64,000 nt of DNA from RGIG2206 sp045577615. GTDB taxonomy: Bacteria > Bacillota > Clostridia > Oscillospirales > Acutalibacteraceae. The notes below the pieces were generated by a model. That model was not told the DNA's origin. It did no database searches and saw only the letters and a program-made list of their open reading frames with translations. The position numbers and the translations under genes were made by a program. The stretch's first letter is position 1; each line of letters starts with the position of its first letter. Where the stretch lies: contig JAZNIT010000047.1 in the NCBI GenBank assembly GCA_045577615.1, positions 7,979-71,978 on the forward strand, read 5' to 3'. Of the stretch, positions 1 through 9,134 are shown piece after piece.

Positions 1-686
1 ACGTCCATAATCATCCACTCGGGACGGTTGCCTGAGGTACGGAAGGCCTCGACAACCTCAAGACGCTTGATAAGACGAGCCTTTTTCTGGCCGTTGGCCT
101 CTTCAAGCTCTGCCTTGAGCTCTTCACTCAGCTTTTCAAGGTCGATTTCCTTAAGAAGGGCTTGAATAGCCTCGGCGCCCATACCTGCGGTAAAGGAGTC
201 TTCATACTTTTCAAGCATATCACGATACTGCTTTTCGTTAAGCAGCTGTTTCTTTTCAAGGGGTGTATCGCCCGGATCGATAACGATGTAGGCTGAGAAG
301 TAAAGTACCTGCTCAAGAGTACGGGGAGTTACGTCGAGAACAAGACCCATACGTGAAGGGATGGTCTTGTAGTACCAGATGTGTGATACGGGAGCGGCAA
401 GCTCGATTGAGCCCATACGCTCACGACGCACCTTGGCACGGGTGATTTCTACGCCGCAACGCTCGCAGATTTTGCCCTTGTAACGGATGCGCTTATATTT
501 GCCGCAGTGGCACTCCCAGTCCTTGGTAGGTCCGAAAATGCGCTCGCAGTAAAGACCGTCGCGCTCGGGTTTAAGGGTGCGGTAGTTGATGGTTTCGGGC
601 TTTTTAACCTCGCCGAAAGACCATGAACGAATCTGCTCAGGAGAGGCAAGACCGATTTTTATTGATTCAAACTCATTAAATTCCAT
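1..686 (-). CDS. rpoC: DNA-directed RNA polymerase subunit beta' (N-terminal part, cut by window edge)
   Basis: Largest catalytic subunit of RNA polymerase. Reading leftwards from the ATG at 686, the frame stays open to position 1, giving about 228 residues of an expected ~1,200. The N-terminus starts MEFNEFESIKIGLASPEQIR, the standard opening of beta'. Around residues 60-80 four cysteines in a CxC...CxxC arrangement form the first zinc-binding site, within the usual KDWECHCG context. A ribosome site GGAGGG lies just upstream (693-698) in the 18-base gap after rpoB, so rpoB and rpoC form one transcript. The rest of the gene lies outside the window to the left. Identification is very secure. 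Confidence 0.97.
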   Translation of the reverse strand, partial: MEFNEFESIKIGLASPEQIRSWSFGEVKKPETINYRTLKPERDGLYCERIFGPTKDWECHCGKYKRIRYKGKICERCGVEITRAKVRRERMGSIELAAPVSHIWYYKTIPSRMGLVLDVTPRTLEQVLYFSAYIVIDPGDTPLEKKQLLNEKQYRDMLEKYEDSFTAGMGAEAIQALLKEIDLEKLSEELKAELEEANGQKKARLIKRLEVVEAFRTSGNRPEWMIMD

Positions 687-704
687 AATCTATACCCTCC
701 TTAA

Positions 705-3700
705 TTATTCGTCGTCGCCATAGGAATCGGAATAATCGTCATCCTCTGACGCGTCAACGAGGGGATTACCCTCGTTATCTTCAATAGTGTAGCCGTCATA
801 GTTGCCCTCAAAGTCGGTATCGGTTGCGATAACAGGCATATCGGGTGCTACAAGGCCCATATCATCGTCGTTAAAGGTTTGCTTAAGATCAATCTCTTCG
901 TTGTACTTATCAAGCACGCGAACATCAAGGCCGAGGGCCTGAAGTTCTTTGATAAGAACCTTGAAGGATTCGGGAACGCCCGGCTTGGGAACGTTATGGC
1001 CCTTAACGATAGCTTCGTAAGTGTCAACACGACCAACGATATCGTCGGACTTGATGGTAAGAATTTCTTGCAAGGTGTAAGCGGCGCCGTAGGCTTCGAG
1101 AGCCCAAACTTCCATTTCACCGAAACGCTGACCGCCGAACTGTGCCTTACCGCCGAGAGGCTGTTGGGTAACCAATGAGTAAGGACCGGTTGAACGGGCG
1201 TGAATCTTATCATCAACAAGGTGATGCAGCTTGAGATAGTACATATAACCAACGGTTACGGGGTTGTCAAAGCGCTCGCCCGTACGGCCGTCGCGAAGGA
1301 ATATCTTACCGTCGATAACCTTAAGCTTGTCGTTTTGTGCAAGCTCGGTCAAGGCTGCCATATCGTTAACGGTAGCCTCGTCAAGACGGGCAATATCCTT
1401 TTTGCCATCCTCGCGCACAGTTTCTTCAACGAGAATCTTGCCGCCGAGAGGCTCCATAAATTTGCCGTTGTCTTTGTTGAACATTACGTCACGATAGTAA
1501 CCGCCCTGCTCAAACATTGCCATGATGTCGCCCTCGTGTGCGCCATCAAATACGGGGGTACAAACCTTCCAGCCTAAGTTCTTGGCTGCCATACCCAAGT
1601 GCACCTCGAGAACCTGACCGATATTCATACGGGAAGGAACGCCCAAGGGATTGAGAACGATATCAAGAGGACGGCCATCGGGAAGGAAGGGCATATCTTC
1701 TTGAGGAAGGATGCGGGAAACAACGCCCTTGTTACCGTGACGGCCGGCCATTTTGTCACCCACAGAAATCTTGCGCTTCTGTGCGATGTAGCAGCGTACA
1801 ACGGTATTAACACCGGGGTTGAGTTCACTTGAATTTTCACGGGTAAAGACGTCAACATCTACAATGGTGCCATATTCACCGTGAGGTACACGCAAGGAGG
1901 TGTCGCGCACTTCTCTTGCCTTTTCGCCGAAGATGGCGCGGAGCAAGCGCTCCTCAGCAGTCAGCTCGGTTTCGCCCTTGGGAGTTACCTTACCAACGAG
2001 GATGTCACCTGCACGAACCTCGGCGCCGATGCGGATGATGCCGCGCTCGTCTAGGTCTTTAAGCGCATCTTCACCAACATTGGGGATATCGCGGGTGATA
2101 TCTTCAGGTCCAAGCTTGGTGTCGCGTGCTTCGATTTCGTACTTTTCGATGTGAACAGAGGTGTAAACATCGTCGCGTACGATTTTTTCGTTAAGCAATA
2201 CAGCGTCTTCGTAGTTGTAACCTTCCCAAGTCATAAAGCCGATAAGGGCATTCTTACCAAGGGAGATTTCGCCGTTGCAGGTTGCGGGACCGTCAGCGAT
2301 AACCTCGCCTGCAGTAACTGCCTGACCAACCTCAACGATGGGACGCTGATTGAGGCAAGTGCCGTGGTTTGAACGGAGGAACTTGATAAGCTTGTAGCTA
2401 TCGGTTTCGCCGCCCTCTGCCTTGATTTCGATCTTGTCAGCGTCGGCAACGGTTACGGTACCTGCGCGCTTGGCAAGTACAACAACGCCTGAGTCAACGG
2501 CTGCCTTATATTCCATACCGGTGGCAACGATGGGAGACTCGGTTTTGAGAAGAGGCACAGCCTGCTTCTGCATGTTTGAGCCCATGAGTGCACGGTTGGT
2601 ATCGTCGTTTTCAAGGAAGGGAATCATTGCAGTTGCAACTGATACTGCCATCTTAGGTGATACGTCCATGTAGCTGACTTCGTTGGGAGTTACTTCAAGA
2701 AACTCATCACGGAAACGGGTAGTAACAGTTTTGTTTACAAAGTAACCCTTCTCGTCAAGGGGAGTATTTGCCTGAGCGACGATGAAATCATCCTCGGTGT
2801 CGGCAGTCATATACTCAACCTTGTCGGTTACGTAGGGAACGCCCTTGTCATCAAGCTCAACCTTGCGGAAGGGGGTTTCGATGAAACCGTAATTGTTGAT
2901 GCGAGCGTAGGTTGCAAGATAAGAGATAAGGCCGATGTTAGGACCTTCAGGAGTTTCGATGGGGCACATACGGCCGTAGTGGCTGTAGTGTACGTCACGA
3001 ACTTCGAAGCCTGCACGGTCACGGGACAAACCGCCGGGGCCGAGAGCTGACAAGCGGCGCTTGTGAGTAAGCTCTGACAAGGGGTTGGTTTGATCCATAA
3101 ACTGTGAAAGCTGTGAAGAGCCGAAGAACTCTTTGATGGCAGCAACAACGGGACGGATATTGATAAGGCTTTGAGGAGTTACAGCGTCAATATCCTGTGC
3201 CTGCAAGGACATCTTCTCGCGGATAACACGCTCCATACGAGAGAAGCCGATGCGGAACTGATTTTGAAGCAATTCACCAACGCAACGAATGCGACGATTG
3301 CCCAAGTGGTCGATATCGTCGATGGTGCCAACCTCGTGATTGAGGCCGATGAAATAGTTGGTGGCTGCAAATATATCGTCAAGAGTGATGTGGTTGGGGA
3401 TAAGCTCGGAAACACGCTCGATAAGGGTAGCAACGAGATCATCCTTTTCGGTAGCAGTTTCGAGAATTTCACAAAGAACGCTGAAACGAACGTTTTCGTT
3501 AACAACATCTTTAACAGCATCGTAAACGTCGGCATCAACAAACTTGCTGAGGTCAACCATTCCGTTAGAAAGAACCTTAACCTCGCTGGTAGAGCCGTCA
3601 AGCTCAACTACACTGAGGAATACCTGGCTAACGCCTGCTGCTTCGATTTGAGCGGCCAGCTCTTTAGTAACAACTACGCCTGCATCGGCCAATACCTCAC

Positions 3701-4616
3701 CGGTAAGGGGAGCAACGACGGGCTGTGCCAAAGCGTGACCGATAATACGGCCTGCCAAAGAAAGCTTCTTATTATATTTATAGCGGCCAACGCGTGACAT
3801 ATCGTAACGGTGAGGATCAAAGAAGAGGCTGTAGATATAACCCTTTGCGCCCTCTACGGTGAAGGGTTCACCGGGGCGAAGCTTTTTGTAAACCTCAAGC
3901 AATGCTTCCTCAACATCTTTGGTGGTATCCTTTTCAAAGGTGTATTCAAGACGAATATCCTTGCCGAAAAGTTCCTCCATATCAGCATTGGTCATTTGGG
4001 TATCAGTAAATACACCCAGTGAGCGGATAAAGGTGCTTACGGGTATTTTACGGTTTTTATCAATGCGAACATAAAGTATGTCGTTTAAATCGGTTTCGTA
4101 TTCAAGCCATGCACCACGGTTAGGGATAACGGTAGCGCTGAACTTTTTGCTGCCCGATTTGTCAATCTCTACATCATAATAGACGCCGGGAGAACGGACA
4201 AGCTGTGATACAACAACACGCTCGGCACCATTGATAACAAAGGTACCTGACTCGGTCATAAGGGGGAAATCACCGATGAAAACTTCGTTTTCTTTGATTT
4301 CGCCTGTTTCCTTATTTAAAAGGCGTGCGCGTACACGCATGGGAGATGCATAGGTAGTATCTCTCTCCTTGCATTCTTCTACTGTGTACTTAGGCTTGTC
4401 GTCAAGACGGTAGTCGATGAAGCTCAGCACAAGGTTATCGGAATAGTCAGAAATTGCTGACATATCAGCAAATACCTCTTTCAAGCCGTCACCAAGGAAC
4501 CACTCGTAAGAGTTCTTCTGAATTTCGATAAGATTGGGCATATCCAAAACCTCGTTGATTTTGGAAAAGCTCATACGGACATTTTTGCCAAGATGGACAG
4601 GTTTGACTTTCACCAT
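705..4616 (-). CDS. rpoB: DNA-directed RNA polymerase subunit beta
   Basis: Catalytic beta subunit of RNA polymerase, 1,303 residues and full length. A GTG 12 bases upstream would extend the frame, but it sits inside the AGGAGTG ribosome site. The ATG at 4616 (MVKVKPVHLGKNVRMSFSKI) has correct spacing and matches the family start. The rifampicin region reads SQLSQFMDQTNPLSELTHKR, followed by RLSALGPGGL; the positions equal to E. coli D516, H526 and S531 are the sensitive-type residues. The C-terminus ends in an acidic tail (SEDDDYSDSYGDDE). Unlike the common rplJ-rplL-rpoB-rpoC order, no ribosomal protein gene precedes it. A gene on the other strand begins about 500 bases away, and rpoB has its own promoter at 4787-4815. 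Confidence 0.98.
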   Translation of the reverse strand: MVKVKPVHLGKNVRMSFSKINEVLDMPNLIEIQKNSYEWFLGDGLKEVFADMSAISDYSDNLVLSFIDYRLDDKPKYTVEECKERDTTYASPMRVRARLLNKETGEIKENEVFIGDFPLMTESGTFVINGAERVVVSQLVRSPGVYYDVEIDKSGSKKFSATVIPNRGAWLEYETDLNDILYVRIDKNRKIPVSTFIRSLGVFTDTQMTNADMEELFGKDIRLEYTFEKDTTKDVEEALLEVYKKLRPGEPFTVEGAKGYIYSLFFDPHRYDMSRVGRYKYNKKLSLAGRIIGHALAQPVVAPLTGEVLADAGVVVTKELAAQIEAAGVSQVFLSVVELDGSTSEVKVLSNGMVDLSKFVDADVYDAVKDVVNENVRFSVLCEILETATEKDDLVATLIERVSELIPNHITLDDIFAATNYFIGLNHEVGTIDDIDHLGNRRIRCVGELLQNQFRIGFSRMERVIREKMSLQAQDIDAVTPQSLINIRPVVAAIKEFFGSSQLSQFMDQTNPLSELTHKRRLSALGPGGLSRDRAGFEVRDVHYSHYGRMCPIETPEGPNIGLISYLATYARINNYGFIETPFRKVELDDKGVPYVTDKVEYMTADTEDDFIVAQANTPLDEKGYFVNKTVTTRFRDEFLEVTPNEVSYMDVSPKMAVSVATAMIPFLENDDTNRALMGSNMQKQAVPLLKTESPIVATGMEYKAAVDSGVVVLAKRAGTVTVADADKIEIKAEGGETDSYKLIKFLRSNHGTCLNQRPIVEVGQAVTAGEVIADGPATCNGEISLGKNALIGFMTWEGYNYEDAVLLNEKIVRDDVYTSVHIEKYEIEARDTKLGPEDITRDIPNVGEDALKDLDERGIIRIGAEVRAGDILVGKVTPKGETELTAEERLLRAIFGEKAREVRDTSLRVPHGEYGTIVDVDVFTRENSSELNPGVNTVVRCYIAQKRKISVGDKMAGRHGNKGVVSRILPQEDMPFLPDGRPLDIVLNPLGVPSRMNIGQVLEVHLGMAAKNLGWKVCTPVFDGAHEGDIMAMFEQGGYYRDVMFNKDNGKFMEPLGGKILVEETVREDGKKDIARLDEATVNDMAALTELAQNDKLKVIDGKIFLRDGRTGERFDNPVTVGYMYYLKLHHLVDDKIHARSTGPYSLVTQQPLGGKAQFGGQRFGEMEVWALEAYGAAYTLQEILTIKSDDIVGRVDTYEAIVKGHNVPKPGVPESFKVLIKELQALGLDVRVLDKYNEEIDLKQTFNDDDMGLVAPDMPVIATDTDFEGNYDGYTIEDNEGNPLVDASEDDDYSDSYGDDE

Positions 4617-4786
4617 TGGCTTTATCACTCCTTCATCTGATTAGGTTGTTAGACCTATCTAAAACACTGTTTTGGAATATGTTCCGTGCTGCTAAACTTA
4701 CACTTGACGAACAGCACTCGTTCTGCTATAATAATCGTCGGATAAGTTCGCGCGGGTACATACACCCATTATTTGTGCAGTTTAAT

Positions 4787-4815
4787 ATTTTACTACCATT
4801 TTTTGCAAATGTCAA
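4787..4815 (-). promoter_or_regulatory. Sigma-A promoter of rpoBC
   Basis: On the minus strand TTGACA (4810-4815), a 17-base spacer and TAAAAT (4787-4792) form a near-perfect housekeeping promoter. The 5' leader to the rpoB ATG would be about 165 nt. It contains a weak hairpin around 4695-4735 (AGCA...TGCT / GAAC...GTTC), but I see no convincing terminator or attenuator in it. Confidence 0.8.
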
Positions 4816-4975
4816 GTGTTTTTTTGCATTTGCAATTTTTTATTTTTACAGAATTTTTTTGTTTTGAAAGGTCAGGCATTCATTTGTTTGACAAGGTTGA
4901 AAAAAGCTAATGCCCAAACAGGCAAAAACAATATTACCGATAATACGGTGCAGCTGCTCTTGAACCGATTTGGAT

Positions 4976-5009
4976 AAAAGCCCTTGCTTGAAAAAAGCAA
5001 GGGCTTTTT
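4976..5009 (+). terminator. Intrinsic terminator with no obvious upstream gene
   Basis: AAAAGCCCTTGCTT pairs with AAGCAAGGGCTTTTT, a strong hairpin with a T tract on the plus strand and an A tract allowing use from the other side. No open reading frame precedes it on the plus strand between the rpoB promoter and here. I could not find a convincing promoter in 4830-4975, so the terminated transcript is unknown (a small RNA, or readthrough control). The rest of 4817-5054 shows nothing I recognise. Confidence 0.75.
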
Positions 5010-5054
5010 GTTATATTTGGCAAAAATTTAATGTTTTTTTATATATCTCGGTGA

Positions 5055-5083
5055 TTGACATAACACCCTAAAACAAGTATAAT
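5055..5083 (+). promoter_or_regulatory. Consensus sigma-A promoter of the dockerin/cohesin pair
   Basis: TTGACA (5055-5060), a 17-base spacer and TATAAT (5078-5083): a perfect match to the consensus, about 50 bases before the first codon of the dockerin hydrolase gene. Confidence 0.85.
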
Positions 5084-5134
5084 ATGAAATATGTTACAAA
5101 ATTGTAAGAATTTCAAAGAAAGGATGTGAGTCGG

Positions 5135-7126
5135 TTGCAGGTCGTTAAAAAGGCGTTATCCCTTTTGATTTGCGTTGTGCTGTGCTTGACGGTCAGCCTC
5201 TCCCCTGCTTCTATGTTTGCCTATGGCGCCCAGCAACAGACGGGCATCATTATTACTGAAACCGATCCTTTGACGGTGCGCGAAGGTCCCGGCTCAAACT
5301 ATACTAAAATCGGCACTGTGCCCAAGGGTGCTCAGGTTATTATTCTTGACAGCACTTCCTACTCGGGTTGGTATAAAATTCAGTATGAATCTCTTGTAGG
5401 CTATGCATCGGCTCAATATATCCGCTTGAATGTTATCGTTCCCGAATATACCCCGGATGCTGATTTTGAGGCTTACCTTACCTCGCAGAACTTCCCCGAG
5501 AGCTATAAGGATGGGTTGCGCAATCTGCATGCCGCTCACCCCAGCTGGATTTTTGAGGGCTATGACACCGGCCTTGAATGGTCTAATACGGTTGCAGGCG
5601 AAAGCGTGCTCGGTCGCAGCCTTGTGCAAAAGCTGGGTTATTATCCCGATGCCTATTTCTCTTATCAGCAGGGTGCTTATAACCCCGACACGGGCAAGCA
5701 CGTTGTTTTTGACGGTTCCAACTGGGTACAGGCCTCAAAGGAATTGATTGAGCACTGCCTTGACCCACGAAACTACCTCACCGATGAATACATATTCGCC
5801 TTTTTGAATTTGTCATATTCTTCATCCGAAACGGTGGAAAATATCAATCAGATTCTCAAGGGCACCTTTATGGCAGGTGAATACCCCGTTGAATTTGGCG
5901 AGTATGCTTTCTACGCCGATGCCTTTCTTGCAGCCGCCCGTGCTACCAACGTAAGTGCCTATCACCTGGCAAGCCGTTGCCGTCAGGAGCAGGGTGCCAA
6001 CGGCTCTGCCCTTTCCCGAGGCGACGTTGCAGGATATGAGGGCTATTACAACTTCTTTAATATCGGCGCTTATAACTCGGGCTCCTTGAGTAATGTTACC
6101 ATGGGCGCAATGCACGCCAAGACCAAGGGATGGGACACCCCCTATAAATCCATATTGGGCGGTGCCGAATTCCTTGATAAGGGTTATATCGGTGTGGGAC
6201 AAAACACCCTTTATCTGCAAAAGTTTGACCTGATTGCTACAGGTGGCTATTACACCCACCAATATATGACCAATGTTGAGGCTCCCTTCAGCGAGGCAAA
6301 AAACCTTAAAAAAGGTTTGAACGACGACACCTTGAACAGCAACCTTATCTTCAGAATTCCCATTTACAAGAATATGCCCTCTGCCGCTTCTGCCAAGCCT
6401 ACCGGTCAGGGCGCCAACAACTATTTGTTGACGGCGCTGAGCGTTGAGGGTCACACCCTTTCACCTGCCTTCTCAACCTACAACTGCAACTATGAGTTGG
6501 TTGTAAGCAGTAATACCGAAAAGGTGGTTATAAATGCTACACCTGCCGATTCTAACGCTACCGTTACCGGCACGGGCATCATCCCCGTCAATTACGGTGA
6601 CAACACCCTTAACATAACCGTTACCGCTCAGTCGGGCACAAAGTGCATTTATACCATTGTGGTCAGCCGTCAAAGCCCCCCGGGTGTTACCCCTGAGGTG
6701 GTAAACCCATCCATCACGGGCACTACCTACACTTTGGGTACTTATGTCACAGGCATTGCTCCCGAAACAGCGGTAAACAGTTTTATTGCGACACTCGGCA
6801 TTGCCAACGGCTCAGTTGAGGTGAAGGATGCCAACGGTGCAACACGCACAAGCGGCAACATTTGCTCGGGCGACCAGGTTATCATCTACAAGACCGACGG
6901 CTCGGTTTATCTTACCTATTACGCTGTTATTTACGGTGATATGAATGCCGATGGCAAAATTACTACCGTTGACCTTTTTATGGGGCAGCGACACATTTTG
7001 GGCACATATACCCTTTCGGGTGCGCGACTTACCGCCGCCGACGTTAACAAAGACGGCAAGCTGTCATCGGTTGACCTTTTTATGGGGCAGCGACACATCC
7101 TGGGTACATATACCATCGTTCAGTAA
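5135..7126 (+). CDS. Secreted glucosaminidase-type peptidoglycan hydrolase with SH3, cadherin-like and dockerin domains
   Basis: Likely an N-acetylglucosaminidase that cuts peptidoglycan outside the cell. A signal peptide (residues 1-32) is followed by a bacterial SH3 domain (~37-99, LTVREGPGSNYTKIG), then a LytD-like glucosaminidase region (~110-410, with ASRCRQEQGANG and YYNFFNIGAYNSG, the usual catalytic neighbourhood). A cadherin-like beta-sandwich follows (~430-515), and a C-terminal type I dockerin made of two calcium loops, DMNADGKITTVDL and DVNKDGKLSSVDL. The longest frame starts with GTG at 5126, only two bases after the AAAGGA ribosome site. The TTG at 5135 has normal spacing, so I use it (663 aa). 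The next gene, 15 bases on, encodes a cohesin. Domain calls are firm; the exact bond cleaved is inferred. Confidence 0.85.
   Translation: MQVVKKALSLLICVVLCLTVSLSPASMFAYGAQQQTGIIITETDPLTVREGPGSNYTKIGTVPKGAQVIILDSTSYSGWYKIQYESLVGYASAQYIRLNVIVPEYTPDADFEAYLTSQNFPESYKDGLRNLHAAHPSWIFEGYDTGLEWSNTVAGESVLGRSLVQKLGYYPDAYFSYQQGAYNPDTGKHVVFDGSNWVQASKELIEHCLDPRNYLTDEYIFAFLNLSYSSSETVENINQILKGTFMAGEYPVEFGEYAFYADAFLAAARATNVSAYHLASRCRQEQGANGSALSRGDVAGYEGYYNFFNIGAYNSGSLSNVTMGAMHAKTKGWDTPYKSILGGAEFLDKGYIGVGQNTLYLQKFDLIATGGYYTHQYMTNVEAPFSEAKNLKKGLNDDTLNSNLIFRIPIYKNMPSAASAKPTGQGANNYLLTALSVEGHTLSPAFSTYNCNYELVVSSNTEKVVINATPADSNATVTGTGIIPVNYGDNTLNITVTAQSGTKCIYTIVVSRQSPPGVTPEVVNPSITGTTYTLGTYVTGIAPETAVNSFIATLGIANGSVEVKDANGATRTSGNICSGDQVIIYKTDGSVYLTYYAVIYGDMNADGKITTVDLFMGQRHILGTYTLSGARLTAADVNKDGKLSSVDLFMGQRHILGTYTIVQ
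6968..7114 (+). repeat. Duplicated 45-bp dockerin repeat
   Basis: Two 45-bp direct repeats at 6968-7012 and 7070-7114, 102 bp apart, differ at only 3 positions. They encode the identical peptide VDLFMGQRHILGTYT in both dockerin halves. DNA-level identity beyond what protein selection needs suggests recent duplication or gene conversion of the half-dockerin. Confidence 0.9.
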
Positions 7127-7141
7127 GGAGGTTGGATTGAT

Positions 7142-8620
7142 ATGAAAAAGATTATTGCTGTAATTACTACAATTATTATATTGGCAGGGCTTATGGTTAT
7201 CCCCGCTCACGCCGCTTCGGCAAATGCGGCCGTTTCGGTCAGCGCCTCTACCGTTAAGCCGGGAGATCAGTTTACCGTTACGGTGCGTGTTTCATCCGAC
7301 ACCAAACTGGGCAGCTTGGAAGGCACCCTCAGCTACAGTTCAAATCTGGTTGAGTTTGTGTCGGGCAGCGGCGTTAACGGCGCAGGCGGATTGCTCAAAA
7401 TTTCCCGTTACGATGAAACAGGCTCAGGTGTAAGCGAGTTTAAAACCACTATCACATTTAAGGCAAAGGTTGCAGGCACTGCCACCTTTACCTTTACATC
7501 GACCGAAATCGGCGACTACGACTTTAACAATCTTGCCAACGTTTCTGCCTCGTCATCCATTTCGGTGCAGGCTGAGAAGCCTCTTTCGGGCAACAACTAT
7601 CTTAAGAGCCTTGCTCTTTCAAGCGGCAGCCTTTCCCCTGCTTTTTCAAAGAGCGTGCTTAACTACACCGTTAACGTGCCTAACAACGTAACCACTATGT
7701 ACCTTACCCCCAAGGTTGAGGACGGCACCGCCACCACCAAGGTTACGGGTAGCGCAAACCTTAAGGTAGGCACCAACACCCGTAAGGTTACAGTTACCGC
7801 ACAAAACGGCGCCACGCGCGTGTATACCATCACCATTGTGAGAGCATCCAACGGCAGTGAGGAAACTCCTCCTGCAAGCTCCGACCTTCCAAGCACTCCC
7901 CCTGCCAACGATAAGGACGTAATCTTCATCGACGGCGAGGAGATGACGGTGGTTGAAACCCTGCCCTCTGATGCTATCCCTCAAGGCTTTGCGGCTACCG
8001 TTACAAAGCTTGGTGACAAAGAGGTTATGGCGGTGGTTAACGAGGCCAAAACCGTAACCATGCTTTATCTCAAAAATCCTGCAGACGAAACCGCCTTTTA
8101 CGTCTATGACAGCGCTGATATTTCTTATCAGCCCTATCGTCCCTTGACTGTGCTTGGCCTTAACTACATCGTTTTGGACAAGCCCAAGGATGTGGATGCT
8201 CCCAAAGGCTTCGCTCCCCGTGCTCTTGAGTTGGGTGACAAACAGTATGACTGTTGGATAAAGGATGATAATCAGGACTTTTATCTGCTTTATCTTTGCG
8301 GCCCTGACGGACAGCTTGGGTTCTACCTTTACGACAAGGCAGAGGGAACCGTGCAGCGCTACACCGGCGGACTGTCCCAATCAGGCAGCGGCAACAAGGA
8401 CACCAATGCCAACGCTCCCGTTATTGAGGTGCAGGATTCTACCTTTGGTAAGCTTGGACTTATTATCATCATCCCGTTAGGTCTGGCTCTTGCGGCAGTA
8501 ACCACTCTGTTGGTTGTATTTGTCACACGTAAGGACAAGACACCTGTCAAAACGGCACCTGTGAAAAAAGAATCCACTTTGGATTTCGGCGATGATTTTA
8601 TCCTTAAGGATGACAACTAA
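7142..8620 (+). CDS. Membrane-anchored cohesin-domain protein (scaffoldin-like)
   Basis: 492 residues. Signal peptide at 1-25 ending PAHAAS. A cohesin domain spans ~28-145: it opens with AAVSVSASTVKPGDQFTVTV, has the LGSLEGTLSYSSNLVEFVSG pattern, and closes on SISVQ. A cadherin-like sandwich follows (~150-235, NNYLKSLALSSGSLSPAFS), similar to the one in the upstream hydrolase. After a Pro/Ser linker there is an uncharacterised acidic region (~255-430). A single membrane helix lies at ~435-461, and a basic cytoplasmic tail ends KDDN. By family knowledge cohesins bind dockerins in a calcium-dependent way, so this protein could hold the neighbouring dockerin hydrolase on the cell surface. That pairing is inferred from adjacency. 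The ribosome site AAGGAGG lies just before the ATG, and both genes end at the 8625 terminator. Confidence 0.85.
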   Translation: MKKIIAVITTIIILAGLMVIPAHAASANAAVSVSASTVKPGDQFTVTVRVSSDTKLGSLEGTLSYSSNLVEFVSGSGVNGAGGLLKISRYDETGSGVSEFKTTITFKAKVAGTATFTFTSTEIGDYDFNNLANVSASSSISVQAEKPLSGNNYLKSLALSSGSLSPAFSKSVLNYTVNVPNNVTTMYLTPKVEDGTATTKVTGSANLKVGTNTRKVTVTAQNGATRVYTITIVRASNGSEETPPASSDLPSTPPANDKDVIFIDGEEMTVVETLPSDAIPQGFAATVTKLGDKEVMAVVNEAKTVTMLYLKNPADETAFYVYDSADISYQPYRPLTVLGLNYIVLDKPKDVDAPKGFAPRALELGDKQYDCWIKDDNQDFYLLYLCGPDGQLGFYLYDKAEGTVQRYTGGLSQSGSGNKDTNANAPVIEVQDSTFGKLGLIIIIPLGLALAAVTTLLVVFVTRKDKTPVKTAPVKKESTLDFGDDFILKDDN

Positions 8621-8624
8621 AATC

Positions 8625-8660
8625 AAAAGCCTTTCGTATTTTCATACGAAAGGCTTTTTT
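8625..8660. terminator. Bidirectional terminator
   Basis: AAAAGCCTTTCGTAT pairs with ATACGAAAGGCTTTTTT around a 4-base loop. It ends the dockerin/cohesin operon on the plus strand and the convergent gene at 8662-9105 on the minus strand. Confidence 0.9.
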
Positions 8661-8661
8661 G

Positions 8662-9105
8662 TTATATAACTATTGGGATAAGCAGGATATACGGTGCGTT
8701 GAGCAATGCGAAGCAGCCGCTTAACATTGTACGATTCATTTTATCCTCTACCCGTTTGCCGATAATAACAAATCGGGTAAGCACAAAGGAAATTATCATT
8801 GCGGTTGCTATAGCAAGGATGGGCACCCATACGGTGCTTTTATCATAGTTGCACTCGCTCAGGTTGTTCTGCAGGGTTGCATTGCCGTAGGTTAAATAGG
8901 CCCCCATAATTCCAAAGCCTGCAACGTTGGCCGCAGCGGCACAAATAAAGGCAATAGTCAATCGGTCAAGGGCAAATCTGACCTTTTTGGGCTTGGGCTC
9001 AATGCAGGTGGATGCGCCGCACAAAAGTCCAAAATTAAGGGCAAGTGTAACCAGAATGTAGGCAGCCATCACCCAAGGGGTATATACATAAATCCACAGT
9101 GGCAC
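8662..9105 (-). CDS. Four-helix membrane protein of unknown function
   Basis: 147 residues with hydrophobic stretches at about 8-30, 48-75, 90-112 and 125-147, so probably four membrane helices. I do not recognise a family. The start is a GTG at 9105, preceded by AGGAGGTG at suitable spacing. The gene lies 29 bases downstream of the DUF1015 gene on the same strand and is probably co-transcribed with it. It shares the terminator at 8625-8660 with the opposing operon. Confidence 0.6.
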   Translation of the reverse strand: MPLWIYVYTPWVMAAYILVTLALNFGLLCGASTCIEPKPKKVRFALDRLTIAFICAAAANVAGFGIMGAYLTYGNATLQNNLSECNYDKSTVWVPILAIATAMIISFVLTRFVIIGKRVEDKMNRTMLSGCFALLNAPYILLIPIVI

Positions 9106-9134
9106 AGCGCCACCTCCTATCTTTTGGGATTTAA

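Noticed and set aside
879..4022. Several plus-strand open frames opposite rpoB
   Set aside because: Shadows of the highly biased rpoB codons; no promoters or ribosome sites.
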